Positions 1 to 13,072 of a stretch of DNA of 64,000 nt are shown here, piece after piece (the stretch's first letter is position 1; each line of letters starts with the position of its first letter). Below the pieces are notes generated by a model. That model was not told the origin of the DNA. It worked only from the letters and a program-made list of their open reading frames with translations, and ran no database searches. Made by a program: the position numbers and the translations under genes. This DNA is from Augochlora pura (lineage: Eukaryota; Arthropoda; Insecta; Hymenoptera; Halictidae). The stretch is taken from the NCBI RefSeq assembly GCF_028453695.1, contig NC_135781.1, positions 11,469,640 to 11,533,639 on the forward strand. The letters run 5' to 3'.

Positions 1-3000
1 CTGGATCCGTTTCCGAATATTTTCATACCAGACAACGAACAATCTGCGAGTAACGCGCGTCTACTGACCGTTGCTGGAAAGAAATGATTTCATCAGTTCG
101 CAGACGAAATATTTGTCGTCGGGCAAGAGGGTCTTCCCCACTTTGTCTTGATCTTCCGAAGTCGACTGCTATTGATAAACGAGAAAACCAATAAATTAAT
201 CGACGCGAGAAACAACGGGGATTTGTCGTCGCTCCACCCAATTATGTCTTTCGTTCATCACGAAACTTAACCAATAATAATCAAAATTCTGGAATGATAA
301 CAAAATAAAAGAAGCTAGGAGTAGGAAACACGACGGAGCGAGACGGTGGCGGAACTCGGAAGGTGCCGTTCGTCTATAATCGGCCAGGCTCGAGTCCCTC
401 GTTTCCTGGAAATTGAAGCTAATAGAAAGGGATGATTTCTACCAATAGGGCAACACGTTCATCCTACTGCGAGGATGTTAACATAGATGGGTTGGTGGGA
501 ATCGGTCTTTTCTTTATGCCATCTTTTGAGCAACGGACAGTACATCTGCGTGCACGAATTGATGTTACAAATGCTGGACTGGGTCAGCGAGAGTTATAAA
601 CAAGTCATGGAAATATTGCGAACCCGGAGATTATATCTGGATACGATATAATTCGTAAGATGAAATATGAGCATCCCGGAGTAATCAATTTTGAGGGACA
701 CTGTATTATTAGATATTCTAATATTGACGTTGAAAAATATTCGCTTAGCTCTACCTTTTAACTGGTACCGTTTTTATATTGAATACGGTGTATTCATTTT
801 TAGCAGTTTGAAACTGTTTTAAGGATCGGTTCAGTGAACTCAAACGGTAGGCAGTTTTCGAACACGTTTGGCCAGTTATTTTGCATGTTTTTGCATATTT
901 GCACTGACTAGTGAGAACAATTGTAAATTCGTCTCTTGTTTCCACAGAACACTGGATCTAACTCATATCTGGATTTGATCTGAATCTGAAAAATACAATT
1001 TTTCCATCAATTAGGCTTCCTCTCATTTTTTGAAAATTTTATGACTATCAACATTTTGATGAATATATGTCGATTTTGAACGAAAAATTTGTCAAAAAGT
1101 TTATAAATCCTGGAAAATTGTTCTTCAGGATTCATTGTGATACTATGAATTATTTTAATTATCCCGAGTTTAAATGTTTAAAACGTAAAGTATTGCATGC
1201 GAAGAATAGTAATTTTATTAGTACTACAATTGAAGTCCGCGTCAGGAAAATGTATAGTAATTAAAATAATATACTAAATAAAATTAAATATAGTTGAATA
1301 AAGATTCAATGCATTAAGTTGTTCGAGGACTAATTTCGTATTATAAGGCTGTTAAAAAAGATCTAAAGTCTTTAAGATCTAAGTCTCTAAAGATTCAGTA
1401 TTTTACCAATAAAAAACAGGGGTATTCTACGAGCATAAGATTTCAAAATTGTCAGAAAAATTAAATCACATTTACCTTAAATATTAAAAGATCGTCTTCC
1501 ATTTTCTCATGAAAGAACGAAATTACTTTCCGAACAATTCAATACAATAGAGGATAATGAATCAAGGATAGCTGAAAAGGATACAAGCTCGTTTATTGCA
1601 CTGGATTCTTGTTCATTGTATTCCATCGATTCCTGCTACGAGTTGCACAGTGACTAGACCGTAAAAACAATAGAAAATCGACCCTGCGAGGAATGTAAAA
1701 TAATTGGTTACCTCTTTTGTTGCACAATTTCGCTGTCCGCTTGTGTTTTTCCATTTCGTGCAACGAGCGAGATTCTATTGTACGTATAAACGCGTAATGG
1801 CGATACGATTGCATCTTCAGGTTGTGAACGAATGAAATTTAAACGTCGTTCTTCGATAGTCACTTTGTGATCGGTATTCACTTAAGCGAGAAACGCTCCC
1901 AGAACCAGCCGGCGACAGTTTTATTCTGAAATGGACACTTGGCAACTCGACTCCGTGCTCGCGTTACGGGTTAGGCGCGCGCGCGTCACTTTGTTCCGTT
2001 TTCTTCGGTGTAAATCGCGCCGGAATCGGCCACGCGACGATGCACGCGATGAAATATTAAAACGGGCAGAAAACGCGAGGCATCGTTAAGGCGGTAAGCT
2101 GACATTACGCGGGGCGAACTAATCGCAACTTGTCAGAGTGATATAGGGCATGTGTACGCCGTAGACGGGAAGAGTTTAATGCCCCGTTTAAGCCATGCAA
2201 GGCTTAGCTACGTCCATTTTCTAACAAGACCCCTAAACCGGAGATTAAGCCATCACTTTGCATGAGAGCACTTCAAAAATCCGAGGCTTACGCTAACGCG
2301 AGCATCGCCTCGCGACTGGCGAATTAATTACGACACTGGAAGCAATACCTCCGTTCGCTTCTCCGTTTCTCTTCGCGATGATCTGCTTTAGAAAATCGTT
2401 AAACATTTCCTCTCCTATTTCTCTGTATTTTTGTTTCCGAGCTTCAAAGTGTCCTTTCTTCCCAATTTTGTTCTCTACCTACCGTTTTTGGTCTCACCCC
2501 GCGGATGTAATCCGACGCTTCGTTTGCACGCTCGTCGCGCCGGCCGCGCGATACCTGTCACTCGTTTTTCAATGGAAATTGACGTTGACCCAACAAGAGC
2601 GAAGATTCCGAGGACGACAAAAGCGTGCAACGTTGCGTAGCACATTATACGTGCACATTGCCTCTCTCGTTTGCTCGAATTGTCAGGAGCTAGTGTAGGG
2701 AAGGGGGGCGGCGGTGGCGCGGCCCGGAGTTTGTAATGGGTAACGGTGTGGGCGCAAGTACACGCTGACCTGTGTGTATACATTTACGTGCTACGTTGCC
2801 AATGATTTATGTATACCGCTAATTACCAGCATGCACTGCACTGTTTTATCCGGCGATCATAGTTTTATTAGGCCAACCTGTGCATTGCGGTATTGTCAGC
2901 GCCAAAAGCACCCACGGCGAACAATCCGTGCCGGCTGCGTGAAATGTGCCACGTTCACGGGTTCGGCCGCCGATCGATTAACGTGTTCGTGCAAAGATAT

Positions 3001-6000
3001 CGGAGCATTTAATCACGACAATCCGGAATCTGATCATTGAAAACAATTATTCGAAGACGTTAACCTTATACATCATCTACAAAAACTTCCCCGAACTCTT
3101 AAATCAATTTAAAATTATTATTATTATTTATTCGTCAAAATTTATTTCGCTGCTATTGAAATAGCTTCTATTGGAGGCAGTGCACCTGTTCCAAAGCTTT
3201 TTTTAATTTTCAAAATATTTTCCAAACGCTGAAGAAAGTATAGCTTTCAACTTTTTTTGCGCAATTCTCTTTTATGACTTTATTTGATTCAAAACGCCTT
3301 CTCGGAATGGTGATTTCAAATTAAAAGATAGTAAAAAGCCAAATGGGATTATATCTAATATTTTGGCCAAAAATTTGCGTACAAAGATGACAGCTCAAGA
3401 ATTGCCTTTGAATAAAATTGACCCCCCCAGTTTAAAATGAGAAATTCTGGGTATTGTGTTACATTACATATAGCACAGTGTTTCTTCGAAGTTACATATT
3501 GATTTATTTTGTATTTAAACGCGATTTAATTTTTAACCGCAATCTGGCAAAAATATTTGATTTCCAGCTCGTAATTCACATATCAAAACAAATCGAACTC
3601 TATTAAAAATTGTGAAGTTGTTGAATTGTATAACCGTGAGGGGTTAACTATCTTCATTTCTTATAATTAAGAACTCCTTAATAAACTGTTTAATGATACT
3701 TCGCAACTTCCATAGATAAATAAGTGTGAATTTCATTTGGTTCTTTTTAAAACGGAATAAAATTCTGTTCTCCCGTCATCGATATTTAAGCATTTAAATA
3801 AATATAGGCACTTCATAAATGCTTTTCTATATTTTTCTTTTAAAAAATTAGTACAAGCGGAAAAGTTTTCATCATTGTAATTGCGAAGAAAATGATACGG
3901 CAAGCAACTAATACATTTTACAAAATTCCAAAGATTCACAATTTTTCAAGCAAAATTACTGCAATCCGAATGGAAGATCAATAAATAAATTGAAAAGCAG
4001 AGTAGAGTTAAATTCATCAAATAACTCCGGGGACCTGTTTGTTTTTAAAATCGTTGGATTGTAATATAGAAATTTTTCGGGTTATTGTTACGTTTGTTCC
4101 AGATTCCTTGCTTCCAGCTCCGTGTACTGAAAAATTGTTTCCTAGATTTAATTTTCTACGGTCCGATTCTACGAAACGCAGCGCCGCGCCGGGCCAAGTT
4201 TGCTCTTCCGTTCGTTCCGCCGCTTTGGTTCGTCGTAACATTTTATTTGGTATTTTCGGTTTAGCTACGCGCCCTTTACCGAACCTGTTGCCATTTGACC
4301 GCAATGTTCAATTTGTATCGGCTATCGCGTTCAATTAAACTCAGAGAGTTTTTGGCTCCGATTACCATGCGCAGTGGTCGTTCCGGCGCGTCTCGATCCT
4401 GTGATGTCGATGTAACTGCGAGACACATTTGTAATCATGGACCAATCGGGCTGTCGTTGTTGTACAATGATATCCTTACGTGTTCCTACTTAGTTCACCA
4501 ACAGAATCATTGTGATATCTTTGTAAGCTCGCGAAGGATATTTAATAAAGCAAACATCGCTCTGCCTTAATATTAGTTTTGATTATATGCATTTTGAAAT
4601 TCGTAGAAATTTTACAATTTTATCAGAAGCATCACATTTTTCAAAGTCCTTAAAACTTCTTAAAAACACAAGGCTCATGTATTTATAGTTTTTAATCTTA
4701 TTTCATCAAATTAAAATTGAAAACTTCAGTTTTGTAACACCAATCACTTTTCCACTATTCTTACGTTCCGCAGACCCTAATGAAATGAGCCAAATGTGAA
4801 ACAGGTTAGTACCTATACAAATCTGAGCAAACTAAATAATGAAAATTGTACACAGATTTAAACAGATAACGGGCCACGCATTTCTTTTTGGCCGAGCATT
4901 TAGCAGTACAATCGCAGTAGCAAATCTGCTTATCAGACGGGTGAACCATGGCGTAGGATGACTCGAGGATGAATGCGAACTCGTTACGACGAAAGCGCGG
5001 AGCTCTCGATTTCCCACCGGCTGGCCATCATTCCGGTAGTGAGAGTCCGTTCGAACGATCGTTCAGGTAATTCGATCGTACGTGTCACGCGTTTCATTTA
5101 TAATCGAGCCGGAACGTCTATTACCGCGAGTTTGTGTACGCTGCGCGAAGTAGATGCGAGCCCGCGCGTGGTCGCGCACGGCAACACGATGCGGCCGGTT
5201 TCGAAGGCAGTTTCGACGAAGGGGATGAAACCGGCTGGCTGAAAGAGGGTGGATGACGCCGCGAGGGGCAGGGAACAGGTGGGGGTGAACGAAGAGCCCG
5301 GGGTGTGGGGGTCTATCGCTGTCGCTACCGGAGCCGGCAATGCGAGTCTAGGTTATCCGGTGACAAAGCTGGTTCGGTACGTGCAACGAGGTCCCCGTTA
5401 CGTCGGATTATCACCATTGAAAATGGTGCAACTGAAACCCAACTGTTCGGACGCAGCGGCGCTTGAACGCGATACGCGGGCAAGCTTCGCATCGCAAAAC
5501 CGGAAGCGAATTCCTTGTCTGCCGCCATTTATTGGCGATCGCGAGGATTTTCCGAGGTAGTAGAGTTACCGCCCCCTTGGTAGTCATCGATATTTCATAT
5601 AGACAAAACCTCGATCAACCAGGGTTTAATTATTCATGGTTTCGATTACTCCTTATGTCAGTAAGGCTACCTTTTGCGCATTCTTCTCGCAATATATTTT
5701 ACTCTCGGTAAAATGTTTCAACATCCGCCCAGATCGGCGTTATTTTGCACGTCTCCTATCGATTTCTGTTCCGAGTCTACAGTTACAACAGTCTACAATA
5801 GTCTTGCAACTATTTGAACTTCAAACGTAATGTGCTGCATCGCGATCTATTACATTCTCGTTTTTGTCGCGGCTGGTTACGGATGAATTCGTGTGGCGAT
5901 TTTCGTATACTATAAGTACAATATTGTAGGTGGACGGGAAATTGGTCTCGAATTGCAGAAATACGAAACTTCGAGGAAATGTTTTTCCGCCTATCGATTT

Positions 6001-8508
6001 TGTTGAGAAGAGTGTAGAGTTTCCGATACACGTGGGTTTCTAGGACAGAGTTGAAACAGCTGCTATCTACGATAACACGAATACCGTAACGATCGAATTG
6101 TTACAAATAAAATGGTCTAAATCAGAACCTTTGTAACTATGAACGGTGTGCAGGGTGTGCAAACTGAAAGACTGATAGAATAACAATCTATGAATCTGAT
6201 TGAATGGTTTTTATATGTATTTAGAGTAGTCTCTCAAAAAAAGCTAACGTCTTTTCTGATGACACGAGGTTTACAGGCTTCTCCCCTAAAGATGATAGTA
6301 TAGATCTTCTTTTTTCCCTAAAAACCCACTATGTTCGGTAGAGAAAGGAACTCCGATGCCCGTAACGGTACACGGTTGAACGTGTTTCTGGCGGCAAAGT
6401 CAGTTATGCACGTGCTTGCAAACACCAAGAAAGGCTTTCTAGACTAATCTCCGACATCTGCAAGCGGACAGTTCGAGTGCGTGCCGTTACAACACCTGGG
6501 CGAATTCTGATAGGTGATCGGAGAGCAGAAATTTTTCGGTCGCGAGGATTCATCCGTGGTGCTTTCGGCACGCACGATCAACGCGATCAGATAGAAACGA
6601 TTCTCCGGATTCTTCCCGGGCACTAAAGTCGGATGGCCGGCGAACGAGGTAAGGCGAACCACCCTCCGGGGGGTTGTAGCTAAATTGGCCGCAGTATATT
6701 ACCGGTCAGACTCCTGCATTTAATTTGAATATAATCGTGGAAGGAGATCTCAGGAGCTCGGGGGCACTTCGCGACGCAGAACTGCGTGACGGTGACCGGA
6801 AGTGCTCCCGGGACACCGGAAACAAAATGGCCGCTCCCTTCTACGCGACTCGCTCCTCTCCACCCCCGGGTGCTCGCCGACCTTTCCACCCAGACCCCGA
6901 CGATACGCCTCTCTTTGCTACCCTTCTAAAGAGCGTGAATTCGTAACGCGAAGTTTACTTTACATTGTGCTGGCCGCCGGTCGCCTGGCTGGAACATCGA
7001 AACGCTGTCATCGCGGCAACAAGACGGAGGGAGGGTCCCTCCGAAAGCACCACGATGGCCGTGGATGTTAACGATATTATGAGAATTTTTGGCTCGCTTC
7101 GCTCATGCTTATCCGGATCCGCATCTATTAACGGGTTCCGCCGTTGCTCGGCCGCCTTCTACTCCGGCCGTCGGGAGTTTAATGATTTTCGAGTAATCGC
7201 GGGGCCAGGCGATGACTCGCGTGGGAATGCAGCAGGGCAGCGAGTTCGATAAGCGCCGCGGAACAATAACAATTAAACCGGCTCGACTGGTAATGCCTAA
7301 ATACAATATAAGCACGAACAATGAACTATACCCCGGCGAGGGAAGAGCCGTACACCAACTCAACAATACCCGCTCCGCTATCGTAGACAAAGGGCTGCTC
7401 GGAGTTACGTCGGCCGGATCGCAAGTCGAAAAAGCTCCGGGGTCTCGCGTCTTCCACCGTCGCGCCGTGTCGCGCCGTCGCGTCGTCCCGGGAGACCTTC
7501 GAACAAGTTTAATTGCCACTCGTCTCTTTTGATCGTCTCGCTTCGTATTTCCGCGATCAGGCTGATCTCCTCACAGCGGTATAAGTCCTTACAATCATCT
7601 ATCGTCTAACGTGTGCTGACTACAAAATAATTACGTAAACGCTCTTCGTTCATTTTACACCCACAATTAAGTTTGTCTTTCATTGAAATAATGTCTTAAT
7701 TGTCACAATGAACTACCTATTTTACATTTCTGCTCAACACAATAAAAATCAAAAGCAATTGCTTCAAATCAAAATATGAAGTAATTCCTAAAGATCCTTT
7801 CTGCGTAATTGTTGATACTAATTTATACTAGTTTTATTGCCACGAGTGCATTAGCATGTACAAAAATCCAAGCTGCTAGTGTACATTATAAAGTGATGAC
7901 ACTAATTTTTAACTTCGTATTGAAATTTATTTTTATTTTCAGATGTACAGAACAAATTAGAAGTTAATATTTCCTGTCGCAAATTTTAACTTTCTAGTTA
8001 GTCGGTCTCATTAATTAAATGTCGTAGACATTGCGGGAGTTTTTGGAATTGATATAAGGTGATTAACTTGTTAATCGACCTGAAGGAAACACGAACGTCC
8101 GTATCGATGACGTTTATTGATGGACGTATCTATTAATGAATGAAAGGAGTACTTTTTATCGCGGCGCGCATCTCGCTGGTTAAGACCGTGGCGGAGGAGG
8201 GATCACGTTTGGGCAACTGAGACCAGAGGCCTACCCTTACGAGTTTACGATGTACGACTCGGGTCTGGGAGCGTATGATTAAACAACTCAGGTGTTTTAT
8301 GCTCGGCTCGTGGAGATCGCGTGACCCAACGGCCACATCCGTTTCCGTTTTAGCTACGGTCAACCGCTTCGACCCCTAACCAATGGTCCGCCTTAAGGGT
8401 TGCACGTTACCTTCGACCACGAAAGAAAGTATACTTTCGACGTATCTTTAAGCAGTAATCGACTTCGCTCGATAGTCACATGCGCCGCTCTGCTCCGCTC
8501 CGGTTCGC

Positions 8509-8529
8509 GCGGCGGCGGCGGCGGCGGCG
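8509..8529 (+). repeat. (GGC)n trinucleotide tract
   Basis: About seven GGC units in a CpG-dense block (8460-8600). No frame through it looks coding. Confidence 0.9.
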
Positions 8530-9776
8530 ACGCGACGGGCAAAGGGCGCGCCTGAACGGGGTTAGGCCTTTGTCCGAGGGTCCGTATCCGCGATTTTTTC
8601 CTCTACAGATTTTTATTCTAGACCGCGCCGAGATAGGAACCGCTTCCGCTCCGTAGAAAACGCTTAGTTTTTAATAGGGAGTTTATATTTGATATTCAAG
8701 AGGAGAGCGTGTAACTCGTTCGATCGCGACTGGAAGTCCAACTAATCCGACGCGGAGATCGCGAGGGAGCTCGTGCACCATGCGCTGCATTCGCATTGAG
8801 TCGTAGGCGCACGATTCGCTGATACCGGTCGAATGAAAGTTAATCCGAGACGGAAGCGCTCCAAGCTGTCGTAGAAAGGTCAGGGAAATGCCGCGCTCTG
8901 ACATTAGGCGAGCGAAATGTCGCGCGAAACCCCTTCAAGGGGACCGTCTAATGTGATGAACAAGAAGACGAGCTTTCATGATTAACCCCTGGTTCGATGG
9001 ACACTTTTCTCAACCTCATGGTAACCGCATCTGGATCCATCCAAATTCCTATGTAGCGATTCCTATAGACTGATCTAATTACATGAGAAGCGTATTCGTA
9101 TAATAGAGAATTCTAATATTGGAGGAATGAAAAAATACCCTTTAAAACAATTTCGAAATGTTCGAAGACTTTTGTGACTATTGCGTGCGTTGTTTACTCA
9201 GTTTCAAGTGCTCAGTGCAGGAATTGAAGCGGAAAAGGAACGATAACATACTTTCATTTTAACTGATTCCAACTCTAAAAATATCTTTTCAGGTAAACTG
9301 TGGTCTGGGAATGGGAACCCGTTTCTAGTTTTAGTTCAAGATTTAAAATGATAGTATAGTACAATATAGTGTAGTACAGACTACATCTGTTCGACCAACG
9401 GAATAAGGAAAATATTTATTTCGATGTCCTGTAATCAGTAATTAGAACAATTAGTATTTCTTTGTGTTTCTAGACTTTCCAGGCCTGTGTGCAATTGAAA
9501 GAAAATCGCAGAAGGATGACAAAACGAAAACTTCAATTTTGACAATCGATTATGTCAGGAATACCCCTTAAATCGGGTCGACTTAGCAGACATTAATAAC
9601 CCTTGCCGGTTTCGGAACTATTGTGCGGGATCGATGCGCGCTTGCGTTAATTTCGGCATAAACTTCGGCCATTGAATATTCTCGGAATAATTCCGACTAG
9701 GAAAATTAATTAATTTGCTAATTTCGGATTATCGGAACGCCGGCTACGTATCACTGTCTCTCGTAGCGGACATTCG

Positions 9777-9794
9777 CCCCCCCCCCCCCCCCCC
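9777..9794 (+). repeat. C18 homopolymer
   Basis: Eighteen consecutive C bases in a CpG-rich block. The minus strand is G18, which can form G-quadruplex structures and is prone to length errors in sequencing. Confidence 0.95.
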
Positions 9795-11514
9795 GCCTTG
9801 TTCCTCTCCTTTCTCTTTCGGCTGCCCCTCCTCTAGGCCGAGCCTGCGAGATTCGTTAGTTTTCCGGGAAATTAGTCGGCGGTGATTTGCATCTGACGTG
9901 CACCTCCGGGCACCTACACGTCGCTCGCATAGTTCGGAACTCTGACTTTCCACTCGGATCTTCTCTCCTGGATGGATGTCTCAGCGCCCGTTTCCGCGGG
10001 GCGCTTTCACGTCAATTACGGACGTCATGCTCGGAAATTTCAGCGAGCTTCTTCCCCGAAGGGTATATCCGTTGCGATTTTTTCGGGATTCTAGAATTTT
10101 CCGCGAAACGCAGTGATCGAACGTCATCTGTGGCGTCGGCAAACATAAAACGAATTCCGATCGAGCGATTGATAAAACTAGAAATAGTCTGTCTTGCAGT
10201 TCCATCAAAATCTTACAAATTTACATTATATTTCATTATATTTTTATTTATATTATTATTTCTATTGTGGACAGTTATTCCTTAATTACGTTTCAAGTAA
10301 AATTTGCTAAACAGCGTGCAACGCGAGAGAAAAAGATTATTTTTATGTCCCAATTCTGTTATTGGAACAATCTGTACATAGAACAATGACTAAATAAAGA
10401 CGTTATTAATATAACACAGCAGCAAAAGGGCTGTAGTTTTGACGAAAAATTCGATTTCTTTTTTAAATCACATTCTAAGCCGTGAGAAATATACACAGAA
10501 TTTCATCTCATAAATTAAACATAAATTTTGATACGTGGCACGTAAGAGATCAGATAATTTTGTTATAAGAAATTATGAGTGGTTTAAAGGATCACTAAGT
10601 GAGATTACAAATGATACAGTTGATGTTGAAAATGTTTGTGCGGACCAAAATTTAATACGTATATTCGGATGAAAAAATACAAGTATCATCATGTGATTAA
10701 ACTTATATGTATATATTGTAGATGATGTAGGTATATTAATTCTTCATATCACATTTGCTTTTAGTTTTGCATACCATTATTGTATTGATAATGATTAAAC
10801 TGTACAAGAAATGCATTAGGATGACCTGTTCATGAATTCTGTAAATATTGCCAGAATGCCTTATGAAAACGTATAATTAATAAAACGAATAATAGAAATA
10901 ATTTTGGTGGTTCAAGTAGACGAAATACACCACTGCGCGACGTGTGAACGCTCCTATTGAATTACAAGTACGACATTCGTCATATACGCATCAAGATACA
11001 AGCATCGCAAGCCTCACGTCAAAGGGGCATAATGCACATGTATCTAGGTACAAACGAACGAATCGAACACTATAAAATAGATAGAAACGGCTATACTTCA
11101 TGCATTCAGTTCATCCGCGTCCTTTTGTTCACGAAACGCCTGTAAGCGGCTTATTTCAATAACAAAGTAATCACGCGACAATCGCAGTCTTGCGGCTGTC
11201 ACTTGTTTGAAAAGTGCTCCGCCTGAGTCAGATCGTTTTGCCAGAAGCGACGGCGAATGTGTCTCGATGACAGATGCCGTCGAAGGGCCGGAAAAGGGAC
11301 GAAAGCCGCGGTGTAACTAATTCGACTTTATTACCCAGTCTGGCGGAGGCACGGCTCACTCGAGGCTTCCCGATTCTTGCGCCGATTATCTTCATCCGGC
11401 GGATTCACCGAGGTGTTTCGACTTAAACACAGACTCGAACGAGTTTCAGCTTAACTTGGTTGTTGTGAATAAGTAAGCGAAGTGTTGCGAAGTGCTGGCA
11501 GAAGTTTCGCCGAG

Positions 11515-11547
11515 CCCCCCCCCCCCTGCCCCCCTGCTTCCCCCCCT
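11515..11547 (+). repeat. C-rich tract
   Basis: Runs of 12, 6 and 6 C bases separated by TG and TGCTT. The minus strand has several G runs and so is quadruplex-prone. Confidence 0.9.
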
Positions 11548-12946
11548 CGGGCGCACGGCCCGGCTGGCTCGAATTAAATTGTTAAACGGATGAACTGCCA
11601 CGACGAATATCTCCTCCGAATCAGCGACTTTCCCGCCACCCTCGGGTGTGAATTTTTAATCACCGCCTCTCGGTATATTTAATAAAATAATATCGTCAGC
11701 GTGTCTGAGCCCGCAGCCGCGCTCCGATCAACACACGGCCAGGATAATCCGTTCTTCCGGAGATAATGCTTTCTGTTTCAGGACGAGCGTCGGAATCCCG
11801 TGTAAAGATTTCATTGGAAAAGCTTAATTGCCGTGTCTCGTTTACGTGGCGCAAATGCCTCATTTTCTAATAAAATTTTCTTTGCACACTGTTATTTCGG
11901 TGGTTGCGAGGAAAAACGTCGCATGCCGCAGTTTCAAAAAATTAGGCATTAATTGTTTTTTAGAATTCATCGGAAAAAAAGCACGGAAACAAAATTCGAT
12001 ATTCTCGAAAAATAAAGAAAACAAATAAATGTATCTAATACGAAGAAGTTTAAGCAACCGTGTTTCAAAAATGAAGATGTCCGACATGCGGCGTTACTTC
12101 TTGCAACCGGAGATTTTAATGCAAGAATTGCCGAAATAGTTTTCGATTCGATGCTGCATGGTTTCGCCGAATCTCAATGTATTAGCAAATCTGTGATCAA
12201 ATTAAAGGTGAATCATTTTGTACAGAAGAATCCTAATGGTTTTTCATCCAATAATTCGTGGATTACGCTGTTTTGAGCGAGATGGTGAAATAACATCAAG
12301 TGGTCGATCGTAATGACTAGACTGCGGATTATCTGACAAATGGATAATATGCATATCTGATAAAAATGGTTGAATGAAATTTAAAACAATGAAAATATTA
12401 AAAAAATTTAGGAACATCACTTTTAAGTAGCTGAAAATATTTGGGGAAGGAAGAAATTTATGATGATAATTTTTATTTTGTATAATGATCCGCAGTCTAT
12501 TAATGACGTAAATGTATCTATAAACAAACGACAAGTCGATTCAATCTTGTATGCACCACAAATATTTGGTATAGTGTACTCCCAGTTTTAACATCGGAAA
12601 TAACACGTTCTCCGCAATACATTTATTTTTTATGAGAACACGATTTAATACAATTTACCAATTTTTGTTTTTACATGCAGATAATCAATACGCCGGGCGT
12701 TAAAAAAAGTTTTCCGAGAAGGCAAACATAAATCCATGAAATTGAATGTATCGCGTGTAAATATGTTGGCAAAGTTTGCCGTTACATTAAAATAATAAAT
12801 ATAGTAGCCTGTATATAAATAATAACCACGTTTCGGAATCTATGCCAACGCCACTCGAATTGAAAATATTTTAAACAAAATACACCATTCGTACGTTATA
12901 AAAAGGTTCATTGAAATGTCTGAATTAACGTGTAAATGCGTCTTAC

Positions 12947-13072
12947 CTGTAATTGCACTGCTGACAGGCGAAACATTCCAAATGATAGACGTTGGTCTTC
13001 GCCCTCATCACCAGCTCGAAGGCCGGTATGGATTTGTTGCAGGCCGCGCAGAGCCCGGTGCTTCCGAATAGT
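12947..13072 (-). CDS. Bx: LIM-only protein (Beadex/LMO) internal exon: inter-LIM linker and first half of LIM domain 2
   Basis: This 126-base exon follows a pyrimidine-rich acceptor (tttctcgtttacgcag) and ends at a strong donor, CAG/gtaaga. Its first base joins the AG left by the exon at 15236-15373 to make Arg. The junction then reads DYLRLFGSTGLCAAC, the standard LMO inter-LIM sequence. The exon continues KSIPAFELVMRAKTNVYHLE and FACQQCNY. The CAAC knuckle, the HLEC pair and the C-x2-C of CQQC supply six of the eight ligands of LIM2. The remaining two, normally within a FCVGD...ILCEYDYEE stretch, must be in the next exon; I do not see it between here and position 1. It ends with two bases of a codon (AG), as expected for Arg before Phe-Cys-Val-Gly. 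The closest family members are Beadex and LMO1/LMO3. No frameshift or stop is present, so the gene appears intact. Confidence 0.93.

Larger units (their letters stand above)
1..12946 (-). other. Presumed long 3'-side intron of the LMO gene; no recognisable exon
   Basis: The donor at 12946 has no matching LIM2 completion exon in this stretch; I searched the minus strand for a reverse-complemented VGD / LCEYDYEE-type sequence. It therefore appears to be intron running off the left edge. Base composition is patchy. CpG-rich blocks lie at about 1900-2100, 2500-2960, 4960-5560, 6440-7510, 8460-8600 and 9740-10130. AT-rich tracts lie at about 3040-4000, 7620-8000, 10200-10900 and 12090-12900. Specific features are a CGG tract (8509-8529) and C-homopolymers (9777-9794, 11515-11526). 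Open frames here overlap on both strands and match no family I know. An independent gene or non-coding RNA inside the intron cannot be excluded. Confidence 0.6.

Noticed and set aside
3627..3646. gtgaggggttaac as a TTAA element end
   Set aside because: No matching left terminus was found within several hundred bases and there is no inner family motif.
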